64,000 nucleotides of DNA from Kiloniella laminariae DSM 19542 (GCF_000374005.1 NZ_KB893146.1:42410-106409), one strand, 5' to 3'. Shown: positions 25,310 through 35,645, counted from the first letter of the stretch. Translations and numbers: made by a program. Notes: generated by a model not told the origin, from the letters alone.

Positions 25310-27633
25310 GCAAAATTGAAAAAGTTGCGGTTATCGGTGCCGGAGTGATGGGCGCAGGAATCGCTGCTCAGGTGGCCAATGCCGGGGTCGAAGTCCTTTT
25401 GCTTGATCGACCGGGTGAGGGCGAAGACAGAAGCTCAATCGCCCGCGATGGTGTTGCACGTCTGCTCAAAACCGATCCGGCTCCGCTGATGCACAAACGC
25501 AAGGCGAAGCTGATTACCCCTGGAAATACCGAGGATGATGTCGACAAGCTGGCCGAGTGTGACTGGATTATCGAAGCGATTATTGAAGATATCGGGATCA
25601 AGCAAAAGCTTTATAACCACCTTGAAAAACATCGCAAGGCGGGTTCTGTGGTGTCGTCCAATACCTCGACCCTGCGCCGTAGTGATTTGATCGAAGGAAT
25701 GTCAGAAAATTTTTGCCGGGATTTTCTGATTACCCATTTCTTTAATCCGCCGCGGTATATGCGTCTGCTCGAGCTGGTGGGCGGTAAGGAAACGCCTGAG
25801 GGCTTGCTCGATAAAGTAAGTGCTTTTTGTGATCATGCCCTGGGCAAAGGCGTGGTGGTCTGCAAGGATACACCGGGGTTTATCGGTAACCGGATCGGTA
25901 TTTTCTGGCTGCAATGCGCTGTGGTCGAGGCAATGGATCGCGGCATTACCATCGAGGTCGCCGATGCGGTGATCGGACGCCCTTTTGGTATTCCCAAGAC
26001 CGGAGTGTTTGCTCTGCTCGACATGGTCGGGCTTGATCTGATGCCGCATGTGCTCGGGTCTATGGCCAGGCACTTGCCGCCAGAAGATGAGTTCCACAAG
26101 ATTTACCGTGAGCCGGAACTGATCAAAAAAATGATCGGGGAAGGTTATACCGGACGGAAGGGCAAGGGCGGATTTTACCGTCTGAGGCCTGATAGTCCGG
26201 ACAAGGTAAAAGAGGCAATCAACCTGACCACAGGTGAATATAGCGAAGCTTCAAGACCGCGGGTCGGTGCCGTCAAAAAAGCCGGAACAAAGAACCCTCG
26301 AAAGGTGTTGCAGGATACCAGTGATGCAGGCTGTTATGCCTGGGCAGTAATGTCTCGTACACTGGCTTATGCCGCCTCGCTCGTACCGGAAGTGACAGAA
26401 GATATAGCGGCCATAGATGAGGCCATGAAGGCGGGCTATAACTGGAAGTATGGTCCCTTTGAGCTGATGGACCAGATCGGGACGGCCTGGTTTGCACATA
26501 ATCTTGCCGTAGACGGGCAGGCTGTTCCTCCTGTTCTCAAGGCGGCTGAAGAGCACGGGTTTTACCGGGTTCGGTATGGCACAAGGGAACTGCTTTCTGC
26601 GCAGAAGGGCTATCGCAAGCTCCTGCCGCGTCCGGGTGTTCTGAAGCTGGAGGATATCAAGGCCCGCGGCGGTCCAATCGACAGCAACCCTTCTGCATCG
26701 CTCTGGGATCTCGGTGACGGGGTTATGGGGCTTGAGTTTCACAGCAAGATGAACTCGCTCAATCTCTGGAGCCTGAGCATGATGCAACGGGCGATCCCCC
26801 AGATTATTGCCAGCGATTATAAAGCCCTTGTTGTCTACAATGATGGTTCAAATTTTTCCGTTGGGGCGAATATCGGCCTTTTAATGGTTGCGGCCAAGCT
26901 GAGGGCTTTCCCCTTTATCGATTATATGGTGCGCAAGGGACAGGAGACCTATCAGGCGCTGAAGTTTGCCCCTTTCCCCGTGGTGTCTGCCCCGTCAGGA
27001 ATGGCCTTAGGGGGAGCCTGTGAACTGCTGCTGCACAGTGATGCGGTACAGGCTCATGCCGAAACTTATACCGGATTGGTCGAGGTTGGGGTCGGAATTA
27101 TTCCGGGCTGGGGCGGTTGCAAGGAAGTTCTTTGTCGCTGGGCCACCTCAAAAGACGGGCCACAGGGGCCAATGCCTCCGGTTGCCCAGGCTTTCGAGCA
27201 GATCGGTCTGGCCAAAGTTGCCAAGTCAGCTGAAGAAGCACGGGAGATGAAAATCCTGCGCAAGACGGATGGCATTACCATGAATCGGGAGCGGGTCCTT
27301 GCCGATGCCAAGGAGAAGGCACTGGAGCTTGCCGAAGGTTATGTGGCGCCGGAACCGCTCGAGATTGTGCTTCCCGGGCCAAGCGGGCGGGTGGCCCTGG
27401 ATCTGGCTGTATCGGGCTTTCGTCAGTCAGGCAAGGCGACCCCGCATGATGTGGTGGTCTCAGCAGCCCTGGCTGAGGTGCTGAGCGGGGGTGACACAGA
27501 CATGACGGCAACAGTGAGTGAGGCAAGATTACTGGAGCTGGAGCGCAAGGCTTTTCATGAGCTTTGCCGACACCCGGATACAATCCGGCGGGTCAATCAT
27601 ATGTTGAAAACGGGAAAACCCCTCAGAAATTGA
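25306..27633 (+). CDS. 3-hydroxyacyl-CoA dehydrogenase / enoyl-CoA hydratase
   Basis: A 775-residue bifunctional beta-oxidation enzyme. The N-terminus is the NAD-binding domain (VAVIGAGVMGAGIAAQVANAG), followed by the dehydrogenase C-terminal domain (THFFNPPRYMRLLELV, KDTPGFIGNRI). A second dehydrogenase-type domain and a C-terminal enoyl-CoA hydratase (about 490-700; FSVGANIG, GMALGGACELLLHSD) follow. The order, dehydrogenase before hydratase, is the reverse of E. coli FadB and resembles FadN-type and archaeal proteins. I start it at ATG 25306, inside the thiolase stop. It converts enoyl-CoA to 3-ketoacyl-CoA for the thiolase upstream. Confidence 0.9.
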   Translation: MSKIEKVAVIGAGVMGAGIAAQVANAGVEVLLLDRPGEGEDRSSIARDGVARLLKTDPAPLMHKRKAKLITPGNTEDDVDKLAECDWIIEAIIEDIGIKQKLYNHLEKHRKAGSVVSSNTSTLRRSDLIEGMSENFCRDFLITHFFNPPRYMRLLELVGGKETPEGLLDKVSAFCDHALGKGVVVCKDTPGFIGNRIGIFWLQCAVVEAMDRGITIEVADAVIGRPFGIPKTGVFALLDMVGLDLMPHVLGSMARHLPPEDEFHKIYREPELIKKMIGEGYTGRKGKGGFYRLRPDSPDKVKEAINLTTGEYSEASRPRVGAVKKAGTKNPRKVLQDTSDAGCYAWAVMSRTLAYAASLVPEVTEDIAAIDEAMKAGYNWKYGPFELMDQIGTAWFAHNLAVDGQAVPPVLKAAEEHGFYRVRYGTRELLSAQKGYRKLLPRPGVLKLEDIKARGGPIDSNPSASLWDLGDGVMGLEFHSKMNSLNLWSLSMMQRAIPQIIASDYKALVVYNDGSNFSVGANIGLLMVAAKLRAFPFIDYMVRKGQETYQALKFAPFPVVSAPSGMALGGACELLLHSDAVQAHAETYTGLVEVGVGIIPGWGGCKEVLCRWATSKDGPQGPMPPVAQAFEQIGLAKVAKSAEEAREMKILRKTDGITMNRERVLADAKEKALELAEGYVAPEPLEIVLPGPSGRVALDLAVSGFRQSGKATPHDVVVSAALAEVLSGGDTDMTATVSEARLLELERKAFHELCRHPDTIRRVNHMLKTGKPLRN

Positions 27634-27700
27634 CAGGTATAGCCACCGAATATGACCGATGGCATAACCAAAAAGTTTCAGGGAAAGTGGGAGTAAGGCA

Positions 27701-30121
27701 ATGACGATGGTAATGGCAATTCTGATTGCTGTTCTGGTTCTGGCAATCCTGTTGTATCTCGGGCGGGGGTATTGGGCCTGGGTCGGGGCGCTTCTGGTTC
27801 TTATTGCGGGGGGACACTTTAGTGGAGCATCGCCCGTGTTAACCGGATTGGCGCTTATTCTGACAGGATCGCTTTCTCTGGTTTTTGGTATGCACAGTTT
27901 AAGGCGTGGTCTTTTAACCAAAGCTTTGATGAAAATTGTTCGGCGTAATCTGCCAGTGATCAGTGAAACCGAACAGACGGCACTGGATGCCGGAACTGTC
28001 TGGTGGGATGCCGAGCTGTTCACCGGGCGGCCAGACTGGAAAAGGTTGAGCGAGTTTAATGTTACCGGGCTGACGGCAGAGGAACAGGCGTTTCTGGATG
28101 GGCCAGTAGAGGAAATTTGTCGCAAAACCAACGACTGGCAGGTCGCCCAGGATCGCGACCTCTCGCCGGAACTGTGGCAGGAACTGAAAGACCAGAAGTT
28201 CTTTGGTATGATTATTCCCAAAGAATACGGCGGTCTTGGTTTCTCTGCCCAGGCGCATTCTGCCGTGGTTCTGAAGCTTTCCTCCCGCAGCCTGCCGCTT
28301 TCTGTCATTGTCATGGTGCCAAACTCTCTCGGTCCTGCCGAGCTGTTGCTGCACTATGGAACCGATCAGCAAAAAAAATATTATCTTCCCCGCCTGGCAC
28401 GCGGCGAGGAAATGCCCTGTTTTGCCCTGACGGAGCCCAAAGCAGGCAGTGATGCAGCGTCGATCCAGAGTAATGGTGTACTGTGTAAAGAAAAATTTGA
28501 AGGCAAGGAAGTCCTTGGTATCCGGCTGAACTGGCGCAAACGCTATATCACCCTGGCTCCTGTTGCCACGGTTGTTGGTCTGGCTTTCCAGCTGCACGAT
28601 CCTGATGGACTGCTTGGGGATGAAAAGAACCTTGGTATCACCTGTGCCCTAATCCCGCGCGAGACCAAAGGTATGGTGATTGGCAAGCGCCATGATCCCA
28701 TGGGCGTACCGTTCCCCAACGGCCCTATTGAAGGCAAGGATGTGTTTATCCCGCTGGACTGGGTCATCGGGGGTGAAAAAGGCGTGGGGCAGGGCTGGCG
28801 CATGCTGATGGAATCCCTTGCTGCCGGCCGGTCGGTTTCCCTGCCGTCGCTGTCGCTCGGGGCGGCACAGCTCTCTACCCGGGTCAGTGGGGCCTATGCC
28901 ACCGTGCGCCGCCAGTTCGGGACCCCTATTGGCAAGTTTGAAGGTGTAGCAGAACGCCTCGCCCGGATCGGGGGGCTGACTTACGGTATGGATGCGGCCC
29001 GCCGCCTGACCTGTGCTGCGGTCGATGCGGGAGAACGCCCCTCTGTCTTGTCAGGTATTGCCAAGGCCTATCTGACCGAAAACATGCGGACGATTTTTCT
29101 GGATGCCATGGATATTCTCGGGGGTGCCGCCATCTGCCGGGGGCCGCGAAATCTTTTGAGTCGAGCCTATGATGGCATTCCCATTGCGATCACGGTTGAA
29201 GGGGCCAACATCCTGACCCGTTCCATGATTATCTTCGGGCAGGGGTCAATCCGGGGGCATCCTTTTGTGCCGCAGGAACTGCAATCTGTGGCAAAGAACG
29301 ATCTCAACGCCTTTGATGAAGCCTTTTGGGGACATATCAATTTCACGGCGAGCAACGCAGTCCGGGCAGGCCTTGATGGTCTGACAGACGGGCGTTTTAT
29401 CAAAGTCACTGGCCCTACGGCATCGCGACGGCATAAACAACGGCTGACGCGCTATTGCTCGGCTTTTGTTCTTCTGGCGGATGTTTCGATGCTGGTGCTC
29501 GGCAGCAGCCTGAAACGGCGAGAAACACTCAGTGGCCGACTGGCCGATGCGTTGTCCTGGCTTTATCTGGCAACCGCTGCGATCAAACGCTTTGAGGATG
29601 AAGGGGCCCAGGACGACGACCGGATCTATCTTGACTGGTTCTGTGCCTATGCGTTTCAACAGATTGAACAGGCGTTGATTACCATAACCCACAATTATCC
29701 GGTCAAGTATCTGGGGACAATGTTGCGTTTGCGAGCCTTTTTCCTTGGGCGTACGGCGCATGGACCAAAAGATGCCCAGAATCTGGAACTATCCCGCCGG
29801 GTTATGGGAGAAAAAGGTGGGCGTGATCGCCTGGCAGCTGATCTGGCTGTATCCAAGGACAGTGATGAAGCTTTGGGCGCTCTGGAGCAGGCCTATGCCA
29901 AAGTGCTTGAAGTTGCGGTTCTTGATGATCGCATTCGTGAAGCCCGCAAAGCTGGCAAGTTGAAGGGCATTCCAAGGGAAGAGCTTCATGAAGCTGCCGC
30001 CAAAGAGGGCATCATCACCGCAGAAGAGTTCAAGGAGTTACAGGTTGCAGAGGCCTTGGCCGACGCAGTGATCGAAGTTGATTCCTTTACCCCGGCTGCC
30101 TATAAAAAACTGAAGGGCTGA
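27701..30121 (+). CDS. fadE: FadE-type acyl-CoA dehydrogenase
   Basis: An 806-residue acyl-CoA dehydrogenase of the long E. coli FadE (YafH) type. Two N-terminal hydrophobic segments (about 3-22 and 24-66) suggest membrane attachment. The catalytic core spans about 120-520 with FALTEPKAGSD and RRQFGTPIGKFEGVAERLARIGG; a C-terminal domain (about 530-806) is special to this long class. It oxidises acyl-CoA to enoyl-CoA, passing electrons via FAD to the respiratory chain. It is the last gene of the operon, 67 bases after the dehydrogenase/hydratase gene. GGGAGTAAGG precedes the ATG. Confidence 0.92.
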   Translation: MTMVMAILIAVLVLAILLYLGRGYWAWVGALLVLIAGGHFSGASPVLTGLALILTGSLSLVFGMHSLRRGLLTKALMKIVRRNLPVISETEQTALDAGTVWWDAELFTGRPDWKRLSEFNVTGLTAEEQAFLDGPVEEICRKTNDWQVAQDRDLSPELWQELKDQKFFGMIIPKEYGGLGFSAQAHSAVVLKLSSRSLPLSVIVMVPNSLGPAELLLHYGTDQQKKYYLPRLARGEEMPCFALTEPKAGSDAASIQSNGVLCKEKFEGKEVLGIRLNWRKRYITLAPVATVVGLAFQLHDPDGLLGDEKNLGITCALIPRETKGMVIGKRHDPMGVPFPNGPIEGKDVFIPLDWVIGGEKGVGQGWRMLMESLAAGRSVSLPSLSLGAAQLSTRVSGAYATVRRQFGTPIGKFEGVAERLARIGGLTYGMDAARRLTCAAVDAGERPSVLSGIAKAYLTENMRTIFLDAMDILGGAAICRGPRNLLSRAYDGIPIAITVEGANILTRSMIIFGQGSIRGHPFVPQELQSVAKNDLNAFDEAFWGHINFTASNAVRAGLDGLTDGRFIKVTGPTASRRHKQRLTRYCSAFVLLADVSMLVLGSSLKRRETLSGRLADALSWLYLATAAIKRFEDEGAQDDDRIYLDWFCAYAFQQIEQALITITHNYPVKYLGTMLRLRAFFLGRTAHGPKDAQNLELSRRVMGEKGGRDRLAADLAVSKDSDEALGALEQAYAKVLEVAVLDDRIREARKAGKLKGIPREELHEAAAKEGIITAEEFKELQVAEALADAVIEVDSFTPAAYKKLKG

Positions 30122-30270
30122 CTTTTCCGAAAACAGTGTTTCTGTGACGTCTTCCCGGTCTGCTGACAACCGTCTCTGTTATCAGGCTTGGAAGGCTTGT
30201 CACGGAAAGCGGAATACTCTATCGGATTGGGTAATCCCAGGGCTCTTTCTTATCCAGCATTGAGGTTTCC

Positions 30271-31599
30271 ATGTCGCTGTTTTCTGCGCGGCCCTTTACA
30301 GTGTCTCTGCCTTCTGATCCCGATGTTGTTGTCATCGGTGCCGGGATTGCAGGCATGGCTGCGGCAAAGGCTTTGCAGGAAAAAGGTGTTTCTGTTCTGG
30401 TGCTGGAGGCACGTAACCGCATCGGTGGCCGGGCCTATACGGAAAGCACCACCTTTGGCGTTGCTTATGATCATGGTTGCACCTGGTTGCATTCAGCCGA
30501 TGTTAACCCGCTCACACCTCTGGTCACGGAGGATGCAGGTTTTGGTATCTTTGATTATGGGGCAGGGGACGAGTACTTCTATTGCGAAGGGGCTCCGGTA
30601 ACAGGTGCTGATCTCGCCGCACTTGAACAGGCCGAAGACGCGCTGTTTGATGATCTGAATGCCTATGATGTTGCCGGGCAGGGTGATATTTCAATCCACG
30701 ATCTCAGGCCGCCGAAAAACAGTTGGGATGGCCTGGCCCAGCTGCGTAAAGGTGAGTTTGAGGCAGGGGTCGAAAGTGAAAAGCTGTCGGTTGCTGATTA
30801 TCAGACCCAGCATGAGAGCGGAACAGAGTGGATGGTCCCCGGGGGTATGGCCACGGCGGTTTTTGCAGCGCTTGGACCGACGCCGATCAAACTGAATATC
30901 CGGGTTGAGAAAATTGACTGGAGCGGGGCGGGGGTCCGGCTGAGAACGGACCAGGGTGATTTCCGTTGCAAGGCCGTGATCATAACTGTGCCTACAGAGA
31001 TCATCGCCGATGAAACCTTGCAGTTTGAACCACGTTTGCCCGACTGGAAAATGACCGCGTTTCAACAATTACCCATGGCGGTTCTGGATAAGGTAACGCT
31101 GCAGTTTACAGAAACTTTCAATCAGTTGCTGCCCGGTATGAATACTGCCAGCTGTTATATTCGGGACCACCTGCCTCCCGGGCTGAAAAAGGGTCCGAGA
31201 GCAGGATGGCGCAATCATGTTCTGCGACCTTATGGGCTTGCGATGGATACTGTCTTTGTCGGAGGGGATTTGGCACGGGATCTTACCGCTGACAAAGACG
31301 GAGAAGAGGCGGCCTGTGAAATGGCGCTGGAAACGCTGGCGGGTGTTTTTGGTTCTGATGTCAGGAAGATGTTTATCAAGGGGCACTTTACCCGCTGGTT
31401 GGCAGACCCGCTGGCACGAGGGGCTTATGCCTATTCCAATGTTGGACAGAACCATCAGCGAGAGGAAGCTCGGCGCCCCTTGGCGGATCGTCTGTTTTTT
31501 GCCGGGGAAGCACTGCACGGTCCCTGGGCGACTATGGCACCGGGCGCGTATCTGACAGGACTTCAGGCCGCGGAAGAAGCCAGAAAGATTCTTTGCTGA
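30271..31599 (+). CDS. Flavin-dependent amine oxidase
   Basis: A 442-residue FAD amine oxidase. The dinucleotide-binding motif is VVVIGAGIAGMAAAKALQEKGVSVLVLEARNRIGGRAYT; the C-terminal FAD motif is RLFFAGEALHGPWATMAPGAYLTGLQAAEEA. There is no signal peptide, so it is cytoplasmic. Typical substrates are polyamines or aromatic monoamines; the spermidine synthase gene 105 bases downstream makes a polyamine substrate plausible. GAGG lies just before the ATG. It follows the fatty-acid operon after 149 bases, without a clear terminator, and probably has its own promoter. Confidence 0.88.
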   Translation: MSLFSARPFTVSLPSDPDVVVIGAGIAGMAAAKALQEKGVSVLVLEARNRIGGRAYTESTTFGVAYDHGCTWLHSADVNPLTPLVTEDAGFGIFDYGAGDEYFYCEGAPVTGADLAALEQAEDALFDDLNAYDVAGQGDISIHDLRPPKNSWDGLAQLRKGEFEAGVESEKLSVADYQTQHESGTEWMVPGGMATAVFAALGPTPIKLNIRVEKIDWSGAGVRLRTDQGDFRCKAVIITVPTEIIADETLQFEPRLPDWKMTAFQQLPMAVLDKVTLQFTETFNQLLPGMNTASCYIRDHLPPGLKKGPRAGWRNHVLRPYGLAMDTVFVGGDLARDLTADKDGEEAACEMALETLAGVFGSDVRKMFIKGHFTRWLADPLARGAYAYSNVGQNHQREEARRPLADRLFFAGEALHGPWATMAPGAYLTGLQAAEEARKILC

Positions 31600-31704
31600 C
31601 TAAGTAACCAAGGCAGATCAGTGAGGCGTTGAAACCCTTGGACTTGATTGCTGTCGGGGGATATGTTTCCGGTTAGCTCATCGCATTTTTGAAAGTTGCA
31701 GGAC

Positions 31705-32523
31705 ATGCTCTGGTTTGAGGAAAATATCCACCCGGAAATCCGTCAGGTTATTCGTATGGATCACCGGGTTTATGAAGGTAAAACCGATTTCCAGTCGGTT
31801 CAGATCTTTGATAATGATCTGCTGGGGCGGGTTATGGTAATCGACGGTGCAGTTCAGTTGACCGAGTTTGATGAACACATCTACAGCGAAAGCCTGACAC
31901 ATGTTGCTGTCATGTCTCACCCGACGGCAACTCGGGTGCTGATTATTGGCGGGGGCGATGGCACGATTTTACGCGAAGTGGTCAAGCACAAGGGGCTGGA
32001 AAAGGTCACGATGGTTGATCTGGACGGGGCTCTTGTCTCTCTTTGCCAAGAACATTTTTCCGCGATTCAGAATGGGGCCTATGACGATCCCCGGGTTGAG
32101 TTGATCATAGGGGACGGGGCGCGTTTTCTGCTTGAAACCGATCAGCTTTTTGATGTGATTATTATTGATTCGACCGATCCGGACGAAAACAGTGAAGGTC
32201 TCTTTACCGATGCCTTCTATGCATCCTGTAAAGACCGTCTCGCACCCGGTGGCATTCTGGTTGCACAGGCTGGCTGTCCGGCGTTTCAGGATTCCGTGGT
32301 GGTTCATATGCGCGAGCGTATGCAGTCAAAATTCAAATTTGGGGGCTTTTATTATGCAGCCGTCCCGACCTATATCGGTGGGTTGCACGCCTTTTCCTGG
32401 GCCAGTGATGAACATGATCTGTCACAGCTGGCAGAAGCCGGAGCTTTGGAGAAACGGGGCAAGCCAGAAACCAGATATTATTCTCTGCGCTCTCACAAAG
32501 CCGCGTTTTATCTGGAGCCCTGA
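31705..32523 (+). CDS. speE: Spermidine synthase (polyamine aminopropyltransferase)
   Basis: A 272-residue SpeE-type enzyme that transfers the aminopropyl group of decarboxylated SAM to putrescine. The N-terminal domain holds WFEENIHPEIRQVIRMDHRVYEGKTDFQ, and the Rossmann part has LIIGGGDGTILREVVKH and the catalytic region DVIIIDSTDPDENSEGLFT. I prefer ATG 31705; a TTG at 31696 is possible. The usual partner speD is not in this window. The neighbouring amine oxidase may act on the product, giving a turnover pair. The C-terminus is complete. Confidence 0.9.
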   Translation: MLWFEENIHPEIRQVIRMDHRVYEGKTDFQSVQIFDNDLLGRVMVIDGAVQLTEFDEHIYSESLTHVAVMSHPTATRVLIIGGGDGTILREVVKHKGLEKVTMVDLDGALVSLCQEHFSAIQNGAYDDPRVELIIGDGARFLLETDQLFDVIIIDSTDPDENSEGLFTDAFYASCKDRLAPGGILVAQAGCPAFQDSVVVHMRERMQSKFKFGGFYYAAVPTYIGGLHAFSWASDEHDLSQLAEAGALEKRGKPETRYYSLRSHKAAFYLEP

Positions 32524-32613
32524 GTCAAAAAGCTTGAGCCGGGAGTTTTCTCTATCATATAAAATACCAGGTTATTGACGCACTCCAAAGACTTACAGTC
32601 TGATCGGAAGACA

Positions 32614-33252
32614 ATGTTTGCCAGAAAAAACACGTCAGCTTTTCTACTGCTCATGTTTTTTCTGGCGGGTTGTGGCCGTCTGATTCCCTCCGGTCATCAG
32701 GAAAATGAAATTACGGCCTGGAGACAAGGGGCTTACAGACTTGATCCTGACCATGCCAGCCTGGTTTTTTCGCTCGATCATCTTGGTTTTTCCAACTATG
32801 TCGGGAGGTTCAATCTGCTGGATGCGTCACTGGATTTTGATCCGGAAAAACCACTGGAAACCAGACTGTTTGCCGAGGTTGCTGTGACCAGTCTTGATGT
32901 GAACAATCCCTCCTTTGCAGAGGAGTTGAAAGGACCAAGCTGGTTTGATGCCGCGACCTTCCCCACAGCCTATCTGGAAAGCACGGGAATTACCCTGACA
33001 GGAGAGCAAACGGCTGAACTTCAGGCCAAGCTTACCCTGAAGGGTACAACCCACCCTGTTACCTTTAACGTGAGATTTAACGGCGGTGCGAATAATCTGC
33101 TTAGCGGGAAATATACCTTGGGTTTTTCGGCCGAAGGGACTATCAAACGCTCAGATTTCGGGATCAGCTATCTCGTACCTGCGATTGGGGACGAGGTGAA
33201 GCTGCAGATATCAGCCGAGTTCTTGCGGGTATCAGATCGTATAGCAGAGTGA
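32614..33252 (+). CDS. YceI family lipoprotein
   Basis: A 212-residue YceI-domain protein with a lipobox, FFLAGC (Cys20), after a hydrophobic signal, so it is likely a lipoprotein facing the periplasm. The barrel contains YRLDPDHASLVFSLDHLGFSNYVGRF, WFDAATFPTAYLES and GTIKRSDFGISYLVPAIGDEV, which are YceI landmarks. I use ATG 32614, preceded by GGAAG; the frame opens at a TTG at 32575 that lacks a Shine-Dalgarno. It is 90 bases after speE on the same strand and ends 19 bases before the stop of a convergent lysR gene. The ligand is unknown. Confidence 0.88.
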   Translation: MFARKNTSAFLLLMFFLAGCGRLIPSGHQENEITAWRQGAYRLDPDHASLVFSLDHLGFSNYVGRFNLLDASLDFDPEKPLETRLFAEVAVTSLDVNNPSFAEELKGPSWFDAATFPTAYLESTGITLTGEQTAELQAKLTLKGTTHPVTFNVRFNGGANNLLSGKYTLGFSAEGTIKRSDFGISYLVPAIGDEVKLQISAEFLRVSDRIAE

Positions 33253-33271
33253 TTTTTGAAACAGGCCTGAG

Positions 33272-34132
33272 CTATTCCTCGCTCTCAGAAGCGGCAATAA
33301 TACGCAAGCCTTCAAGCGCCTGATCAACCAGGGCCTTGTTGTTCGAGCTTTTGGCATAAACCATATAGGCAGGGCGCTGAATGGTCGGCGTATCAGGGAC
33401 GAGAAACAGTTCCCCTGCCTGAAGATGAGGTCGAACCACGCGCATGGGGAAATACCCGCTTCCGCCATTCTCCAGAATATAGCGCAGACCCAGATCGCCC
33501 AAACCGACATAAATCGGCGGGGTAGCCATATCGGGAAAATGTTCATTGTGAATGTTGCGAAAAACATCCCCCCAATCAACCAGAATGTAGTTTTTTCGCC
33601 AGTCATCCGGCTCCTTTACGGGGGAGGTGGAGACCATGACCAACTGTTCCTCGAGCAGTTTTTCAATTCTCAGTCCCGGAATTTGTCGGGGGCTGTACAT
33701 CACCCCGATATCAAGGACGCCGTCTGACAGCTGGCGCATCATGGCGTTGGAATAGTTTGTATCCAGCCGCAAGGCAACATCGGGGGCATGCTGTCTCATC
33801 CAGGGCATCCAGTGCAGAATCAAACGTGACCAGAGGCTGAACTGGGAAGATAGCGCCAGAGTGGCGTTCAGACCCGGCGGCAGGCAGACTTCATGTCGAG
33901 CTTGTTTCCAGAGCCGGAGCATACTTGCGGTATAACGCTGAAGCTGACGACCAGCCGGACTGAGTTCCACACCGTTGTGATTACGTTTGAAAAGTGTACG
34001 CCCCAGTGAATCCTCCAGGGCTTTGACGCGGGCGCTGACGGTGGACTGGGTGACATGCAGATTTTCTGCCGCCTTGTTAAAGTTGCCAGTTTCGGCGATT
34101 TCGAGAAAGGTTTCGAGGTGTGTGAGATTCAT
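33272..34132 (-). CDS. LysR family transcriptional regulator
   Basis: A 286-residue LysR-type regulator. The N-terminal winged helix reads NLTHLETFLEIAETGNFNKAAENLHVTQSTVSARVKALEDSLG; the rest is the periplasmic-binding-like effector domain. I start it at the ATG at 34132 (MNLTHLETF), as the 12 residues upstream are not family-like. It is divergent from an MFS transporter gene with a 119-base gap that is rich in A and T; LysR proteins usually control such a divergent neighbour, so regulation of that transporter is likely. The effector is unknown. Confidence 0.88.
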   Translation of the reverse strand: MNLTHLETFLEIAETGNFNKAAENLHVTQSTVSARVKALEDSLGRTLFKRNHNGVELSPAGRQLQRYTASMLRLWKQARHEVCLPPGLNATLALSSQFSLWSRLILHWMPWMRQHAPDVALRLDTNYSNAMMRQLSDGVLDIGVMYSPRQIPGLRIEKLLEEQLVMVSTSPVKEPDDWRKNYILVDWGDVFRNIHNEHFPDMATPPIYVGLGDLGLRYILENGGSGYFPMRVVRPHLQAGELFLVPDTPTIQRPAYMVYAKSSNNKALVDQALEGLRIIAASESEE

Positions 34133-34251
34133 AGCACCATACTGATATCGGAAAAGACGATTGATCATATCAATATATATCGCTTTTCAAATAGCTGTAA
34201 TTTCCCGAGACTTGATTTTCGGTAAATTAAAGTCCGCTTTGGAGAGTCGTT

Positions 34252-35484
34252 ATGTTTGTGCGCCACCCTGTGTGGTTGCAGAATGCCACGCGCCCTGGTT
34301 CAGAGACCTTTGCCCTAGTATTTGCAGCTGAATCCCTTTCCAGATCCATTATTTCCTCGGTGATTCCAATCCAGCTTCTCCGGGTTCTCGGGGACAGCCA
34401 GCAGGTCAGTGTTCTTTATTTTACAGCCAGCTGTGTTGGAATGATTTTTGCGCTTTTTTTGCCGATGATTGTGGGCATCATTCCCCGGCGCTGGGTCTAT
34501 ACCTTTGGGGCGGTCGGCTTTATCGTCGCGGCATTTTTCCTGATGACGGAGGATGAAACCAGTTTGGTGATCGGGATGATCGCGCGGGTGGTCGGGCTGG
34601 TCTCGACGACCATTTGCATGAACCTCTATATTCTCGATTTCATTGCCCGCCGGGATCTCAGCCGGTCCGAACCCACCCGGATTTTTTATTCTGCGTTGAG
34701 CTGGTCGATCGGACCCGTTTGTGGCGCTCTCTTGATGCAGTGGTGGGGCATGTGGGCACCTTTTGCGGTCAGTGCCTGTTGTGCAGCTGTCATGCTTGGC
34801 TACTTCTGGTGTCTGCGGCTGGGGGGGGGATTGGTTATTACAGCAGGCAGTCGACGTCCTGCGCCAAATCCTTTGAGCAGTATCCGGCAGTTTATTCGAC
34901 AACCCCGTCTGAATATGGCCTGGATTATCGCTTTTTGCCGGGCATCCTGGTGGTCGATGTTTTTTATCTATACCCCGATCTATGCGGTTGAATCCGGACT
35001 GGGCGAGATCATCGGCGGACTGATTGTCTCTGCTGGCAATGCCTGTCTGTTTCTGCTGCCGATCTGGGCGCGGATTGCCCGGCGCATTGGCGCGCGCAAA
35101 GTGCTGATGATTGCCTTTATTGTCGCGGGAACAGGGACGTCTCTGGTGGCTTTCTTGAACGGCTATGCCTATCTTGGCGTTGGTCTTTTGCTGATCGCGG
35201 CCCTGGGAATGTCGTTTCAGGATGCAATCGGTAACCTGCCGTTCATGGTTGCGGTGCGCCCCAGAGAACGCTCGGAAATGACATCTGTGTTCATGACCTA
35301 CAGGGATGCTTCCGAGCTGGTGCCTCCGGGCATCTATGCCCTGCTGTTACGGTCTTTTGATCTTTCCGCCGTTTTCCTGGCAACCGGTGCCTTGATGTTC
35401 GGGATTGTCGGGATTGCGGCGCGTGTTCATCCCCGTGTAGGCAAAGACCGGGTGATCGACAAAATCGCTGCTCCGGCGGAGTAG
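34252..35484 (+). CDS. MFS transporter
   Basis: A 410-residue major facilitator with twelve predicted transmembrane helices. The loop between helices 2 and 3 (IIPRRWVYTFG) and a central cytoplasmic loop fit the family. The substrate is not readable; it may export drugs or metabolites. GGAG precedes the ATG at 34252. It is divergent from the LysR gene, which probably regulates it. No membrane-fusion protein or outer-membrane channel gene is nearby, so it works as a single-component carrier. Confidence 0.85.
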   Translation: MFVRHPVWLQNATRPGSETFALVFAAESLSRSIISSVIPIQLLRVLGDSQQVSVLYFTASCVGMIFALFLPMIVGIIPRRWVYTFGAVGFIVAAFFLMTEDETSLVIGMIARVVGLVSTTICMNLYILDFIARRDLSRSEPTRIFYSALSWSIGPVCGALLMQWWGMWAPFAVSACCAAVMLGYFWCLRLGGGLVITAGSRRPAPNPLSSIRQFIRQPRLNMAWIIAFCRASWWSMFFIYTPIYAVESGLGEIIGGLIVSAGNACLFLLPIWARIARRIGARKVLMIAFIVAGTGTSLVAFLNGYAYLGVGLLLIAALGMSFQDAIGNLPFMVAVRPRERSEMTSVFMTYRDASELVPPGIYALLLRSFDLSAVFLATGALMFGIVGIAARVHPRVGKDRVIDKIAAPAE

Positions 35485-35645
35485 ATATTCCTGCCATCTT
35501 GACGGAGATCAATCGTCCTGGCGTTACACTTGCCCTATAACGATCCTGCAAAGGGAAGATAAGCTGTCCTTAATGGTCAGTATTAATTTGTCTTTCATAA
35601 CAAATCCCGTATTTTGCAGAGTGTCCAAGGTTGTTAGGTGGGAAG

